Below are positions 1 through 9,988 of a stretch of 64,000 nucleotides of DNA, piece after piece. Origin of the DNA: Buchnera aphidicola (Pemphigus immunis). GTDB lineage: Bacteria > Pseudomonadota > Gammaproteobacteria > Enterobacterales > Enterobacteriaceae. The notes beneath the pieces are model-generated. The model did no database searches, had not been told where the DNA came from, and saw only the letters and a list, made by a program, of their open reading frames with translations. Position numbers and translations under genes: made by a program. Location of the stretch: positions 533,570-597,569 of the forward strand of contig NZ_OZ060408.1 of the NCBI RefSeq assembly GCF_964059115.1, in the 5' to 3' direction. Position 1 is the first letter of the stretch. Each line of letters starts with the position of its first letter.

Positions 1-30
1 TTCCCCTAAACTAACGTTTAATTTTTCCAT
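1..30 (-). CDS. aroB: 3-dehydroquinate synthase, N-terminal codons only (cut by window edge)
   Basis: Only the first ten codons are inside the window. Read on the minus strand they give MEKLNVSLGE, matching the start of E. coli AroB (MERIVVTLGE). AroB converts DAHP to 3-dehydroquinate, step two of the shikimate pathway. It lies 31 bp downstream of aroK on the same strand, the usual aroK-aroB operon order. The identification rests on ten residues plus this context, so it is probable rather than certain. Confidence 0.75.
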   Translation of the reverse strand, partial: MEKLNVSLGE

Positions 31-61
31 ATTTAATCAATTTCCATACAATATAAAAAAA

Positions 62-589
62 TTAATGGTTTTTTTCTAATAAATAGATAATACGATTAGA
101 AACAATTTTTGCACTTTTCTCATCTGTATTTACTACTATATCTGCTATCTCATGATAGAAAGGATTTCTTTCATATGCTAAATTTTCTAATGTTTTTTTA
201 CGAGCTAATATATCTTTTTGTAATAACGGACGTTTTCTATCTCGTTGAGTACGTAATAATTGTTTTTCAATCGTTGTTTTTAAATAAATTACGGTACCAC
301 GAGCAGAAAGATGATTACGTGATTCTCGAGATAGTACAGAGCCACCTCCTGTAGCCAATATGATACCGTGAAGTTGAGTGAGTTCATCTATTATTTTTTT
401 TTCTCGATCTCGAAATCCTTGTTCACCTTCTACATCAAAAACCCAACTTATATCAGCACCAGTGCGCTTCTCAATTTCTTGATCAGAATCATAAAATTCC
501 ATACTAAGTTGTTGAGATAATTGACGACCAATGGTACTTTTACCTGCACCCATGGGTCCAATTAAAAAGATATTTCTTTTTTCTGCCAT
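62..589 (-). CDS. aroK: Shikimate kinase I
   Basis: This cytoplasmic enzyme phosphorylates shikimate with ATP in the chorismate pathway that feeds aromatic amino acids. The protein has 175 residues (E. coli AroK 173) and is nearly collinear with it. A P-loop GPMGAGKS lies at residues 11-18. Shikimate-binding residues D36, R60 and the GGG at 81-83 are present. The start ATG gives [11 protein letters not shown], the same N-terminus as E. coli. It is followed by aroB on the same strand, and about 870 bp upstream are gene-free, so a promoter probably lies there. The call is firm. Confidence 0.97.
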   Translation of the reverse strand: MAEKRNIFLIGPMGAGKSTIGRQLSQQLSMEFYDSDQEIEKRTGADISWVFDVEGEQGFRDREKKIIDELTQLHGIILATGGGSVLSRESRNHLSARGTVIYLKTTIEKQLLRTQRDRKRPLLQKDILARKKTLENLAYERNPFYHEIADIVVNTDEKSAKIVSNRIIYLLEKNH

Positions 590-1457
590 TTTTTTAAATA
601 TTATGAAATATAATGTGTTAATAATACCTACATTTATAAAAAATATGCTAGTAGGACATAAATTGTAAAAATAAAAATTATAATATATTTACATTATAAC
701 ATTACTAAAAATTTGATCAATTGAAAATTTCAATTTTACAGTTTGTTTTTACCTTTTTGTCTATAAAATATAATTAACATATAAACTGTTTCATATTCAT
801 TAATAAAATATTTTAATTTTAAAAAAAAATTAAAAATATCTTTAGTAAACAAACTATTAAAAATATACAATTTTTTTATATGTTAAATAGTTTTAATTGT
901 ATTTATTTTAAACATTATGAGTTTAATTAATAAATTTTATTTATTAATATATCTTTAATAAGCATAATTTTTTTTAAAAGTAAAAAATTATTTTTTAAAA
1001 AACATGTTTTTTATCGAAAAAAAAATATCTATCTTTCATATTCTTTTTTTTAGATAAAAATGTATATATATAAATATAAAATAGAAAAATTACACCATAT
1101 TTAATAAAAAAATTTTATTAATAATAAAGTATTAATTTTACCAAATAAATTTAAAAAATTATATTTTTTAAATTTATTAATATCAATCATACATATCATT
1201 ACTAAAAAATAATAATTTAATACATGATATAAACTACGTAAAATATAATATCTCATCTATGATAAAAACTTGATTTGATTTTATCAAATAAAATAATGTA
1301 TTCATTCCTAAAAACTACTTTAACAATGATAAACTTTTTCTAAAAAACCGATATCTAATATTATCAACATATAAAAAAATTTAAAACATAAAATAACTTG
1401 ACCTTATTTTTCATATTAATTATTATATTTTCAGATTCAAAGAATATATAAATAAGA
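590..1457. other. Gene-free AT-rich stretch between aroK and tRNA-Ser
   Basis: I see no coding region or RNA gene in these 868 bases. The one clear structure is a perfect 16-bp inverted repeat with arms at 1144-1159 and 1163-1178 and a 3-base loop, made only of A and T and without a clear T tract. The aroK promoter (minus strand) should lie at the left end and the tRNA-Ser promoter at the right end, but no hexamer pair is distinctive enough to call. It is probably the remains of lost genes. Confidence 0.6.
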
Positions 1458-1543
1458 GGTGAGGTGTCCGAGAGGCTTAAGGAGCACGCCTGGAAAGCGT
1501 GTATTATGGAAACGTATCAAGGGTTCGAATCCCTTCCTCACCA
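1458..1543 (+). tRNA. tRNA-Ser (anticodon GGA)
   Basis: The acceptor stem GGTGAGG pairs with CCTCACC at 1536-1542. The anticodon loop CTGGAAA gives GGA, with stem CACGC/GCGTG. A long variable arm and a TTCGAAT T-loop follow, as in E. coli tRNA-Ser(GGA). CCA is not encoded. The base after the acceptor stem (position 73) is A, whereas E. coli serine tRNAs have G there. Confidence 0.95.
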
Positions 1544-1619
1544 AAAAAATAAAATTACTTTATTTTAGTACTCAATTTATATTGTACATTTATATTACAA
1601 AGATGTGCATTTATATATT

Positions 1620-2327
1620 TTATAATAAAGTAGATTCTAAGGCCAAATGAATCATTGTATCCAAACTTGACTGTCTATCTGCAGATGAAATTTTAGTTAA
1701 TTTTTTTATGTGATCTGTCACTGTACAAATAGAAATAGCTTCAATTTTATATTTAGCTGCTAAAGCATACAATCCCGCTGTTTCCATTTCTATACCTAAA
1801 ATTCCATATTTTTCTATTACATCTAAAACTTCTTGATCATCTGAATAAAATAAATCAGTTGTAAATAAATTTCCTATATTAATTTTAATATTAAATTTTT
1901 CAGCTACTTTAACTATATTAAAAAGCATAGGAAAACTACAAATAGCTGCAAAATCGTTATCTTTAAAATTTAATCTATTTACTTTTGAATCAGTACATGC
2001 TCCCATACCAATTACAATATCACGCAATGCCATATTTTCTATTATCGCACCACATGTCCCTACTCGTATAATTTTTTTCACTAAATATTCTGTAATTAAT
2101 TCTTTAACATAAATAGAACAAGAAGGTATTCCTATACCATGACTCATAATAGAAATTTTTTTATTCTTATAAATTCCAGTATAACCAAACATAGATCTAA
2201 TATTATTCACTTCAGTAACACTTTTTAAATAATTGTCGGCTATATACTTTGCCCTAATAGGATCACCTGGCATAATAACTATATCTGAAAAATCCCCTGC
2301 TTTGGCATTCATATGAGGAGTAACCAT
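1620..2327 (-). CDS. deoD: Purine nucleoside phosphorylase
   Basis: DeoD phosphorolytically cleaves purine (deoxy)nucleosides to base plus (deoxy)ribose-1-phosphate. It has 235 residues (E. coli 239) and begins MVTPHMNA, matching ATPHINA. H5, the phosphate-loop GDP near 21-23, the GIEMETAG nucleoside-binding segment near 178-185 and the TVTDH segment with D205 are all present. It is 54 bp downstream of deoB on the same strand, so a deoBD transcript is likely. deoC and deoA are not here. Confidence 0.96.
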   Translation of the reverse strand: MVTPHMNAKAGDFSDIVIMPGDPIRAKYIADNYLKSVTEVNNIRSMFGYTGIYKNKKISIMSHGIGIPSCSIYVKELITEYLVKKIIRVGTCGAIIENMALRDIVIGMGACTDSKVNRLNFKDNDFAAICSFPMLFNIVKVAEKFNIKINIGNLFTTDLFYSDDQEVLDVIEKYGILGIEMETAGLYALAAKYKIEAISICTVTDHIKKLTKISSADRQSSLDTMIHLALESTLL

Positions 2328-2381
2328 ATCAATTTCCTCTTATTAAACAATTTATTAATAATCCTATGATAAATAAGATAT

Positions 2382-3605
2382 TTATAACATACTGGTTCCG
2401 TAATCCATGTTAGATAAACCAAAATACTTAGCTAATGTTTGTCCTATATCTGCAAAAGTTTTACGATAACCTAAATATTTAGAAACCATACCCGGTCTAT
2501 AAATTAAAATAGGTACATTTTCTCTTGTATGTTCAGTTCCTGACCACGTAGGATCACAACCATGATCTGCTGTTATAATTAAAATATCCCCTTTTTTTAC
2601 TAATTTTAACAATTCCGGTAATCTAGAATCAAATAACTCTAATCCATTTGCGTATCCTGAAATATCTCGACGATGTCCCCAAGAAGAATCAAAATCGACA
2701 AAATTAGTAAAAACAATGGTATTATCCAAAGATATTTTTATTTGATTTATAGTTTTATCGAATAAATCATTTAATCCATTAGCCTTTACATTATATGTTA
2801 TACCTACACCAGCATAAATATCATAAATCTTACCGATACCGACAACAATTCCACATTTCTCGTCTATTAACTTCTTTAAAACAGTTGAAGACGTCGGTGA
2901 ATTGGATAAATCCTTTCTATTATTTGTTCTTAAAAATTGATATTTTTTATTACCAATAAATGGTCTAGCAATAACTCTACCAATATTATATTTCTTATCG
3001 TTTAACGTTTTTCGTACTATTTTAGATAAATTATATAATTTTTCTAAACCAAATATTTTTTCATGACATGCAATTTGAAATACTGAATCTTGAGAAGTAT
3101 AAAAAATAGGTTTTCCAGTACAAATATGTTCTTCTCCAAAATCATCTAATACTGTTGTTCCAGAAGCATGACAATTACCTAATGATCCGATTAAATGAGA
3201 ACGCATAAAAATTTCTTTCAGCAAATTTTTATCAAAACTATTTTCTTTTTTTTTAAAATAATCCCAATTAAACAATACAGGAACACCTGCAATTTCCCAA
3301 TGTCCAGAAATAGTATCTTTACCAGAAGAAATCTCACTGGCATATGCATAACTACCTATAATATTAGTATCATTATCAGTAAAGAATAACGATTTACTCT
3401 TAGATTTTTCTACCAATTTACCTAAACCTAAAGACATTAAATTAGGAATTTTTAATGGACCTATTCTATTTTTATTAGCTATTCCGCTCAAACAAGCTTG
3501 TTGTATATGTCCAAAAGTATCAGCTCCTTCATCTCCAAACTTATAAGCATCACGGCTATAGCCAATTCCAAAAGAATCCAATACTAAAATAAATGCGCGT
3601 TTCAT
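2382..3605 (-). CDS. deoB: Phosphopentomutase
   Basis: DeoB interconverts (deoxy)ribose-1-phosphate and -5-phosphate, acting on the product of DeoD. The length of 407 residues is identical to E. coli. Alkaline-phosphatase-superfamily metal ligands are visible: D10 in VLDSFGIG, the ADHGCD motif (D347, H348) and EHTRE with H359. It is first in a deoB-deoD pair on the minus strand and 123 bp from the end of prfC. Confidence 0.96.
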   Translation of the reverse strand: MKRAFILVLDSFGIGYSRDAYKFGDEGADTFGHIQQACLSGIANKNRIGPLKIPNLMSLGLGKLVEKSKSKSLFFTDNDTNIIGSYAYASEISSGKDTISGHWEIAGVPVLFNWDYFKKKENSFDKNLLKEIFMRSHLIGSLGNCHASGTTVLDDFGEEHICTGKPIFYTSQDSVFQIACHEKIFGLEKLYNLSKIVRKTLNDKKYNIGRVIARPFIGNKKYQFLRTNNRKDLSNSPTSSTVLKKLIDEKCGIVVGIGKIYDIYAGVGITYNVKANGLNDLFDKTINQIKISLDNTIVFTNFVDFDSSWGHRRDISGYANGLELFDSRLPELLKLVKKGDILIITADHGCDPTWSGTEHTRENVPILIYRPGMVSKYLGYRKTFADIGQTLAKYFGLSNMDYGTSML

Positions 3606-3728
3606 ATATTATTATATATCCCAATAACATTAAAAATTATTTAAAAAATATATTTTGATTTTGATCAATAAAAATTAAATATTACCTGGAATTAAATTAT
3701 TTAATAAAAATTGAATGTCGTAACAATA

Positions 3729-5336
3729 TTAATTTTCTTGAAATTTAGAAAAAATAATATTTGGATAACGCATAATAACAATATTTAAATTAACTAAGCT
3801 CGGAGCAATATACGTTAATTGATTATTACCATCAATTGCTAAATTAGATATATATTTTAATTTAAATTTATTTAACTGTTTACTATCAGAAGATGATATC
3901 CATCGCGCAGCTACAATATTTACACTATCATATACAGCTTCAATAAAATATTCTTCTTGTAATCTTTCAATAACTATATCAAATTGTAATTCACCTATTA
4001 CTCCTAATATTAAATTATTATTTAATATTGGACGAAATGTTTGAACAGCACCTTCTTCTGACAGTTCTTTTAATCCTTTCAATAACTGTTTTTGTTTAAA
4101 TGGATTAGTTAATCGAATATAGCGAAATATTTCAGGAGCAAAATTAGGAACACCAATAAATTTAATTCGTTCACCTTGAGTAAAAGTATCACCTATCCTA
4201 ATTTTTCCATGATTATGTATCCCAATAATATCTCCTGGATAAGCATTATCTACCGAAAATCTATCACCGGCTAAAAATATAAGTGCTTCATTAACAACAA
4301 TATATTTCCCTGTCCTAACATGTAATAATTTAATACCTTTAATATATTTACCTGAAACTATTCTCATAAAAGCAATACGATCTCTATGTTTAGAATCCAT
4401 ATTTGCTTGTATTTTAAAAATAAAACCAGAAAAACTGTCTTCATTGGGTTCTACTTTTCTCATATCAGATGTTTTATACGTTGGACATGGAGCCCAATTT
4501 ATTAAACCATGTAACATGTGATCTACACCAAAATTATTTAAAGCACTACCAAAAAATACTGGAGTCAAATTACCTTGTAAAAAAAAAGAACGTTTAAATT
4601 TTAAATAACACTCTTTGATTAATTCCACTTCTTCACGTAATTTATGAGCTGATTCTGAACCAATATTTTCATCTAACAAAATATTATTTAAATCTGGCAT
4701 TTTTAAAAAAAATATTTTTTTTTCAGTTTTTTTTACACTTTTTTTATAAATCCATATTCCTTCATCATAAATATGATATATCCCTTGAAATAAACGTCCA
4801 CAATTTATTGGCCAAGTAATAGGAGTACAAGATATTTTTAATTTATTTTCAATATCATCAAATAACTCTATAGGATCTTTAGCATCTCTATCCAATTTAT
4901 TAATGAAAGTAATGATAGGAGTATTTCTCAATCTGGTTATATTAATTAATTTTTTAGTTCTCTCTTCTACTCCTTTAGCTGCATCGATAATCATTAAACA
5001 ACAATCAACAGCAGTAATGATACGATAAGTGTCTTCTGAAAAATCTTCATGACCTGGAGTATCCAATAAATTAATTAAATGAAATTTATAATAAAATTGC
5101 ATAACAGAACTGGTAATAGAAATGCCTCTCTTTTTTTCAATTTTCATCCAATCAGATGTAACATAAGTTCCTGAACCTCTAGCTTTAACAGTACCAGATT
5201 TATGAATAACTTTTCCTAATAACAATATTTTTTCAGTTATAGTTGTTTTTCCTGAATCTGGATGAGAAATAATTGCAAAAGTTCTTCTTTTTTCTATTTC
5301 CGATAAAAAATTCAAATCTGATTTTTTTTTGATCAT
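3729..5336 (-). CDS. prfC: Peptide chain release factor 3
   Basis: RF3 is a translational GTPase that recycles RF1 and RF2 from the ribosome after peptide release. It has 535 residues (E. coli 529). The G1 motif HPDSGKTT is at about 25-32, followed by DTPGHEDF and NKLDR motifs, and C-terminal EF-G-like domains. The start ATG reads [20 protein letters not shown], in register with E. coli. It is transcribed divergently from ansA across a 181-bp spacer. Confidence 0.96.
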   Translation of the reverse strand: MIKKKSDLNFLSEIEKRRTFAIISHPDSGKTTITEKILLLGKVIHKSGTVKARGSGTYVTSDWMKIEKKRGISITSSVMQFYYKFHLINLLDTPGHEDFSEDTYRIITAVDCCLMIIDAAKGVEERTKKLINITRLRNTPIITFINKLDRDAKDPIELFDDIENKLKISCTPITWPINCGRLFQGIYHIYDEGIWIYKKSVKKTEKKIFFLKMPDLNNILLDENIGSESAHKLREEVELIKECYLKFKRSFFLQGNLTPVFFGSALNNFGVDHMLHGLINWAPCPTYKTSDMRKVEPNEDSFSGFIFKIQANMDSKHRDRIAFMRIVSGKYIKGIKLLHVRTGKYIVVNEALIFLAGDRFSVDNAYPGDIIGIHNHGKIRIGDTFTQGERIKFIGVPNFAPEIFRYIRLTNPFKQKQLLKGLKELSEEGAVQTFRPILNNNLILGVIGELQFDIVIERLQEEYFIEAVYDSVNIVAARWISSSDSKQLNKFKLKYISNLAIDGNNQLTYIAPSLVNLNIVIMRYPNIIFSKFQEN

Positions 5337-5517
5337 TATTATTTATCATTTAACGTTAACACTTAAATTATTATACAATAATTAAAAACAACATTTTATA
5401 TAAAAAAAAGACTTATTTTAAAAAATATACAGTACATATTTAATATACTATAAACATTTATATTGTAGTAATATACACAAATATGTAATATTTTAATTTT
5501 TAACCTAAGAGATAAAA

Positions 5518-6534
5518 ATGAATAAAAAATTTATATATATTGCTTACACAGGTGGTACTATTGGAATGAAAAATTCTAAAAATGGTTATGTTCCCATGTC
5601 TGGTTATTTGCAAAAACAAATAAATAACATGCCTGATTTTCACCAACCAGAAATACCTAATTTCATTATTAATGAGTATCAACCATTAATTGATTCATCT
5701 AATATGAGTCCTATAGACTGGCAAATTATAGCCAATGATATTTCTATTAACTATGAAAAATATGATGGATTTATTGTTTTACATGGTACTGATACAATGT
5801 CTTATACTGCATCAGCATTATCTTTTTTGTTAGAAAATTTACAAAAACCAGTTATTATTACAGGTTCTCAAATACCTCTGTATGAAATACGATCTGATGG
5901 TAGACAAAATTTGCTTAACTCTTTACTTATAGCAGCTCATTACCCTATCTCTGAAGTAACTCTCTTTTTTAATAATAAATTATATCGAGGTAATAGAACC
6001 ACTAAAGCTAATGCTGATGGATTTAATGCTTTTATTTCTCCTAATTTTACTCAACTAATTGAGATAGGTATACAAGTTAGATATATATTTAAACCTTTAA
6101 TAACAAATATTCGTAAAAATTTCAGAACATATCATGTAACTCCACAACCTATTGGAATAATAATTATCTATCCAGGAATTTCTGCTAAAATTATTCACAA
6201 TTTTTTACTTCAACCAGTTAAAGCATTAATTTTATGTTCTTACGGAGTAGGCAATGCTCCTCAAGATAAAAAATTTTTAAATGAACTAAAGATAGCTTAT
6301 CAACGTGATATTATCATTATTAATTTAACGCAATGCATTTCTGGTTCAGTCAATATGAAAGGATACGCAACAGGAAATTCACTAGCTAATGTAGGTGTTA
6401 TTAGTGGTTATGATCTGACTATAGAAGCTGCCCTTACAAAACTTCATTTTTTATTTAGCCAAAATTTATCTAATAACAAAATAAGAAAAATAATGCAAAA
6501 AAATATAAGAGGAGAATTAACTCCAAAAAAATAA
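5518..6534 (+). CDS. ansA: L-asparaginase I (cytoplasmic)
   Basis: AnsA hydrolyses asparagine to aspartate and ammonia. The 338 residues equal the E. coli length and are collinear throughout. The N-terminal AYTGGTIG supplies the catalytic threonine loop, and a second threonine motif HGTDTM lies near residues 91-96. There is no signal peptide, as expected for the cytoplasmic type I enzyme. A plausible Shine-Dalgarno (AAGAGA) sits just upstream of the ATG. It converges with nfuA across 92 bp that hold a small hairpin. Confidence 0.96.
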   Translation: MNKKFIYIAYTGGTIGMKNSKNGYVPMSGYLQKQINNMPDFHQPEIPNFIINEYQPLIDSSNMSPIDWQIIANDISINYEKYDGFIVLHGTDTMSYTASALSFLLENLQKPVIITGSQIPLYEIRSDGRQNLLNSLLIAAHYPISEVTLFFNNKLYRGNRTTKANADGFNAFISPNFTQLIEIGIQVRYIFKPLITNIRKNFRTYHVTPQPIGIIIIYPGISAKIIHNFLLQPVKALILCSYGVGNAPQDKKFLNELKIAYQRDIIIINLTQCISGSVNMKGYATGNSLANVGVISGYDLTIEAALTKLHFLFSQNLSNNKIRKIMQKNIRGELTPKK

Positions 6535-6570
6535 AAATACATTTAATCAATAAATTGAAGAATAAAATTC

Positions 6571-6593
6571 TATTATTATATCGCATAATAATA
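6571..6593. terminator. AT-only hairpin between convergent ansA and nfuA
   Basis: A perfect 9-bp inverted repeat (TATTATTAT / ATAATAATA) encloses the 5-base loop ATCGC. It sits between the 3' ends of two convergent genes, a typical terminator position, but there is no clean T tract on either side. This is a weak call. Confidence 0.35.
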
Positions 6594-6626
6594 TATGATA
6601 CTAAATATATAAACATATTCCTACAA

Positions 6627-7202
6627 TTAATAGTAAGAATGGTGACCATGTTGATGAATTGTTAAATCTGTAATTCCTTTGATTTCTGGAAAAACTTGCA
6701 ACAATTTTTTTTCTATACCTTCTTTTAAAGTTACATCAATCATTGAACATCCATTACAACTACCACTAAATTTTAATATAACATATCCCAATTTAGTAAT
6801 ATCAATTAAAAAAACTTGACCACCATGCAAAGATAAAACAGGATTAATTTCAATATCTAAAAAATGCTGTATACGATCTTTTAAAGATAAATTTTTTTTA
6901 CTTTGTTTATATTTAGCAAAAGGAGCACTTAAAGTCAAATTTGAATTTGTACCTTCTATTTCAAGATCAATTTTTGTTTTTTTTAAAAACTCTATATCAG
7001 ATATGTTCACATAAACGTTAAAATCAGTATATTTTATTTCTAAATCATTATCTTGTATTTCTTTTTGAGAATAATAAGATACGCCACATTCTGCTTTAGG
7101 TGTACCTGGATTGACAACAAAAACTCGAATATGAGTACCTTTTTCTTCATCTTTTAACAATTTTTTTAAATATTTTTGAGCTGGTATAGAAATATAAATC
7201 AT
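6627..7202 (-). CDS. nfuA: Iron-sulfur carrier protein NfuA
   Basis: NfuA carries a [4Fe-4S] cluster between two subunits and delivers it to client enzymes. It has 191 residues like E. coli NfuA. The N-terminal degenerate A-type domain is about 1-95 and the C-terminal Nfu domain about 108-191. The cluster cysteines are C149 and C152 in SCNGCSM. It is divergent from bioH, the same bioH/nfuA neighbourhood as in E. coli, with gntX lost between them. Confidence 0.96.
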   Translation of the reverse strand: MIYISIPAQKYLKKLLKDEEKGTHIRVFVVNPGTPKAECGVSYYSQKEIQDNDLEIKYTDFNVYVNISDIEFLKKTKIDLEIEGTNSNLTLSAPFAKYKQSKKNLSLKDRIQHFLDIEINPVLSLHGGQVFLIDITKLGYVILKFSGSCNGCSMIDVTLKEGIEKKLLQVFPEIKGITDLTIHQHGHHSYY

Positions 7203-7406
7203 AATAAAAATACTTAGGTAAGGTATTGATTAAAAATAATTTATTATAATACTTATTTATTTTATAACAAGAAAAAATTTATCCTTAAATTCAATATCCA
7301 TGAAATGAAATAATTTATGTTAAATTAACATCACTATATATATAATATTAGTAATGATTTACATCATATTTACTACATTAAAATATAATATTTTTTAAAA
7401 AAAATT

Positions 7407-8177
7407 ATGAATAAATTATATTGGGAAAAAATAGGATCAGGAGACATCAATCTGATACTTTTACATGGATGGGGATTTAATATAAAAATATGGTATCATA
7501 TTATTTCTAAATTAAATTTACATTTTACATTATATTTAGTTGATTTACCAGGATTTGGTAAAAGCAAACATTGTTCAGCAATAAAAATTAAATCTACGAT
7601 AGAAATTTTATCTTACTATATGCCTAAAAATTCTATCTGGTTAGGTTGGTCTCTTGGAGGTTTAATTGCTAACATGATAGGTTTAAACTATCCTAAAAAT
7701 ACACGAGCAATTATTAACGTATCTTCTTCTCCTTGTTTTACAACTCGTCATCAATGGCCTGGTATTAATCCTAAAATATTTGAAAATATTTATAATTCTT
7801 TAAGTAATAACTATGCGAAAACTGTTGAAAATTTTATAGATTTACAAAATTTTAATTTATCTCAACCTTATCAATATTTTTCAATATTAAAAAAAAAAAT
7901 ATTATTATATCCTTATCCTAAAAGAATAGCTTTAATAGAAGGACTAAAAATATTATGTTCTATCGATTTAAGAGAAAATATACAAAAATTAACTGTTCCA
8001 TTATTAAGAATATATGGTAATTTAGATCCTTTTATTCCTAATAAAATATCTGGTATTTTAGATAAAATAGTACCATATAGTTATTCTATTACCATAAATC
8101 AATCCGCTCACGCACCTTTTATCTCACAACCTCAAGAATTTTGCGAATGTTTATTAAAATTTAAAAAATTATTATAA
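7407..8177 (+). CDS. bioH: Pimeloyl-ACP methyl ester carboxylesterase BioH
   Basis: BioH is an alpha/beta-hydrolase that releases pimeloyl-ACP from its methyl ester to begin biotin ring assembly. It has 256 residues (E. coli 256). The oxyanion segment LHGWG, the nucleophile elbow GWSLGG with S82, D207 in GNLDPF and H235 in SAHAPF match the E. coli catalytic triad positions exactly. It is divergent from nfuA. Other biotin genes are not in this window. Family, catalytic residues and neighbour agree. Confidence 0.93.
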   Translation: MNKLYWEKIGSGDINLILLHGWGFNIKIWYHIISKLNLHFTLYLVDLPGFGKSKHCSAIKIKSTIEILSYYMPKNSIWLGWSLGGLIANMIGLNYPKNTRAIINVSSSPCFTTRHQWPGINPKIFENIYNSLSNNYAKTVENFIDLQNFNLSQPYQYFSILKKKILLYPYPKRIALIEGLKILCSIDLRENIQKLTVPLLRIYGNLDPFIPNKISGILDKIVPYSYSITINQSAHAPFISQPQEFCECLLKFKKLL

Positions 8178-8251
8178 TTTATAATAATATTATAAAAATA
8201 TAATATTTACATTAATTAAATTAATGAATAAAAAATATATACATAAACCAC

Positions 8252-8290
8252 TAGCCCCCTAAATACGGGGTGCTATAATTATTTTTTTTA
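8252..8290 (+). terminator. GC-rich stem-loop terminator between bioH and ssb
   Basis: The segment TAGCCCCC ... GGGGTGCTA forms a stem (TAGC/GCTA plus CCCC/GGGG with one bulged T) around an AT loop. It is followed on the plus strand by a run of eight or nine T at about 8281-8289. It lies between convergent bioH (+) and ssb (-). The G+C content stands out sharply from the flanks, as expected of a preserved Rho-independent terminator, probably for bioH and possibly also limiting ssb transcripts. Confidence 0.8.
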
Positions 8291-8302
8291 ATAAATATAT
8301 TT

Positions 8303-8827
8303 TTAAAAAGGGATATCATCATCAAAATCAATTTGAGACTCATCATTAATTGAAATCTCTTTTTTATTATAAGCACTAGATTGATTAAATTTTACATCAC
8401 CTTTTTCTAATTTATTTTTTTCTTGTAATATCATATTATTTTTTTGCATATTTTCATTAGAAAATGAATTATTAATATTCCTATTTCCCAACATATGCAT
8501 TGTGCCACTAATATTTACGATGATTTCTGTAGTATAACGATCGACACCATTTTGATCTTGCCATTTTCTTGTCTGCAATGCACCTTCTATATATACTTGT
8601 GCACCTTTTCTAAGATACTCTCTGGCTATTTCTGCTAATTTTCCAAATAATACTACTCTGTGCCATTCCGTTTTTTCTTTCATTTCTCCTGTATTTTTAT
8701 CTCTCCATGTTTCAGAAGTAGCTAAAGTAATATTTGCTACAGCTCCACCATTAGGCATATAACGAATTTCTGGATCTTGACCCAAATTACCAATAAGAAT
8801 TACTTTATTTATACCTCTGCTTGCCAT
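8303..8827 (-). CDS. ssb: Single-stranded DNA-binding protein
   Basis: SSB coats single-stranded DNA during replication, recombination and repair. It has 174 residues (E. coli 178). The OB-fold occupies about residues 1-112, beginning [21 protein letters not shown] low-complexity linker rich in N, K and S follows. The acidic tip DFDDDIPF, which docks SSB partners, is intact. The minus-strand start faces a 1.16-kb gene-free stretch. Confidence 0.97.
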   Translation of the reverse strand: MASRGINKVILIGNLGQDPEIRYMPNGGAVANITLATSETWRDKNTGEMKEKTEWHRVVLFGKLAEIAREYLRKGAQVYIEGALQTRKWQDQNGVDRYTTEIIVNISGTMHMLGNRNINNSFSNENMQKNNMILQEKNKLEKGDVKFNQSSAYNKKEISINDESQIDFDDDIPF

Positions 8828-9080
8828 TTGTTTACCTACTCAGTAAATTTAATTACATAACATTTTTTTAACATTTATATAATGAACATATCTCATATAT
8901 CGAAAATTGTATTACATAAGTAAATACTTAAATTTTTGTATACTACAATAAAATATTAATGAAATAAAAATAAATTCAATAAAATGTCAATCTTTATAAA
9001 AAAAACATTGAAGTTCTTTTGCAAAATAATAATAACATATAATCTATTAAAAAAAGAAATATAAAATTAATTTAATTTCA

Positions 9081-9123
9081 TAGAATATAGAAAATTCAAC
9101 TCGTTAACATGTTCTATATTCTA
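9081..9123. repeat. 12-bp perfect inverted repeat
   Basis: TAGAATATAGAA (9081-9092) is perfectly repeated in inverse orientation at 9112-9123, around a 19-base spacer that contains GTTAAC. No T tract follows on either strand, so it does not look like a Rho-independent terminator. It lies about 255 bp upstream of the ssb start. The function is unknown. Confidence 0.6.
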
Positions 9124-9809
9124 CATAAATAAACTAAATAATTTTTTGTTGAAAAATAAATGAAATTATCTTATCAAAAATAAGAAACATGAAATCGTTC
9201 TTTATTCATTGGATAAAACTCTGTTATAAAAATTAATATCTAACCACAAATAATTTAAACTAAAAAATATGATATTATTATCGACAAAAAATTAATAAAA
9301 TTAATATTTTAAATATTACTTATTATTTCTCTAAAAATGATAATATTGATAAATATGACAAATATTTCATAAAATAACATAGTTAAAAATATCTAAAATA
9401 AAAATATATTTATGATATATAGTAAAAAAATAAAATTAATTAATACTAACAATTTCAAAATAATTCAATCAAAAAAAAATAAAAATATAATTTTTACATT
9501 TAAAATTATCCAAAAATATTAAATATGAAAAATTTGTAAAAATTAATTTCTTTAATATTATATCTATTTTTTAATATTTAATACAAAACCAATAAAAAAA
9601 ATGTTACATAAAATTTTTATTTATATAAACAGTCCTTTTTGATACCTATTAAAAAATTTTAAAACATATATATTATAATTTAAGAAAAACATTCTTCTAA
9701 AAAAATACTTACTAAAAATAAAGTAAAAAACCTATACCAATCAAGCAAAATTATACTATTGATATCTAATATCAACATTAATTAAAAAATAAATTTACAA
9801 AGTTGAATG

Positions 9810-9864
9810 TTATTTTTATTATTATAAAAAAATAAATAATTTTTTTTTATAATAATAAAAATAA
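9810..9864. repeat. 23-bp perfect AT-only inverted repeat upstream of dnaB
   Basis: Arms at 9810-9832 and 9842-9864 are perfect reverse complements around a 9-base loop, all A and T. The 3' end is about 125 bp before the dnaB start codon. It could be a relict terminator of a lost upstream gene, or a hairpin in the dnaB leader. A 23-bp perfect match is longer than expected by chance even in AT-rich DNA. Confidence 0.7.
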
Positions 9865-9988
9865 TTAATAAAAATGAAAATATATTTCAAACATTAAATA
9901 TAAATAGATTCATTATCATATAGTTTCTTATATTAAAATTAGGTTATAATTTTAAATCTATTCATTACATGATATTATAATATTAATT

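Larger units (their letters stand above)
8828..9988. other. 1.16-kb gene-free AT-rich stretch between ssb and dnaB
   Basis: No gene is recognisable in either strand. It separates divergent ssb (-) and dnaB (+), so both promoters should be inside. Two strong inverted repeats are listed separately (9081-9123 and 9810-9864). A slightly less AT-rich patch at about 9195-9255 shows no conserved reading frame. This is the longest empty stretch in the window. Confidence 0.6.

Noticed and set aside
1144-1178. 16-bp AT inverted repeat as a terminator
   Set aside because: No T tract beyond the stem and no gene ending near it on either strand.
1459-1650. 63-codon open frame across tRNA-Ser
   Set aside because: It runs through the tRNA gene and has no similarity; it is a by-product of the tRNA sequence.
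8828-9988. Replication origin in the large gap upstream of dnaB
   Set aside because: AT-richness alone is not evidence in this genome; I saw no cluster of DnaA-box-like sequences and no dnaA, dnaN or gidA nearby.
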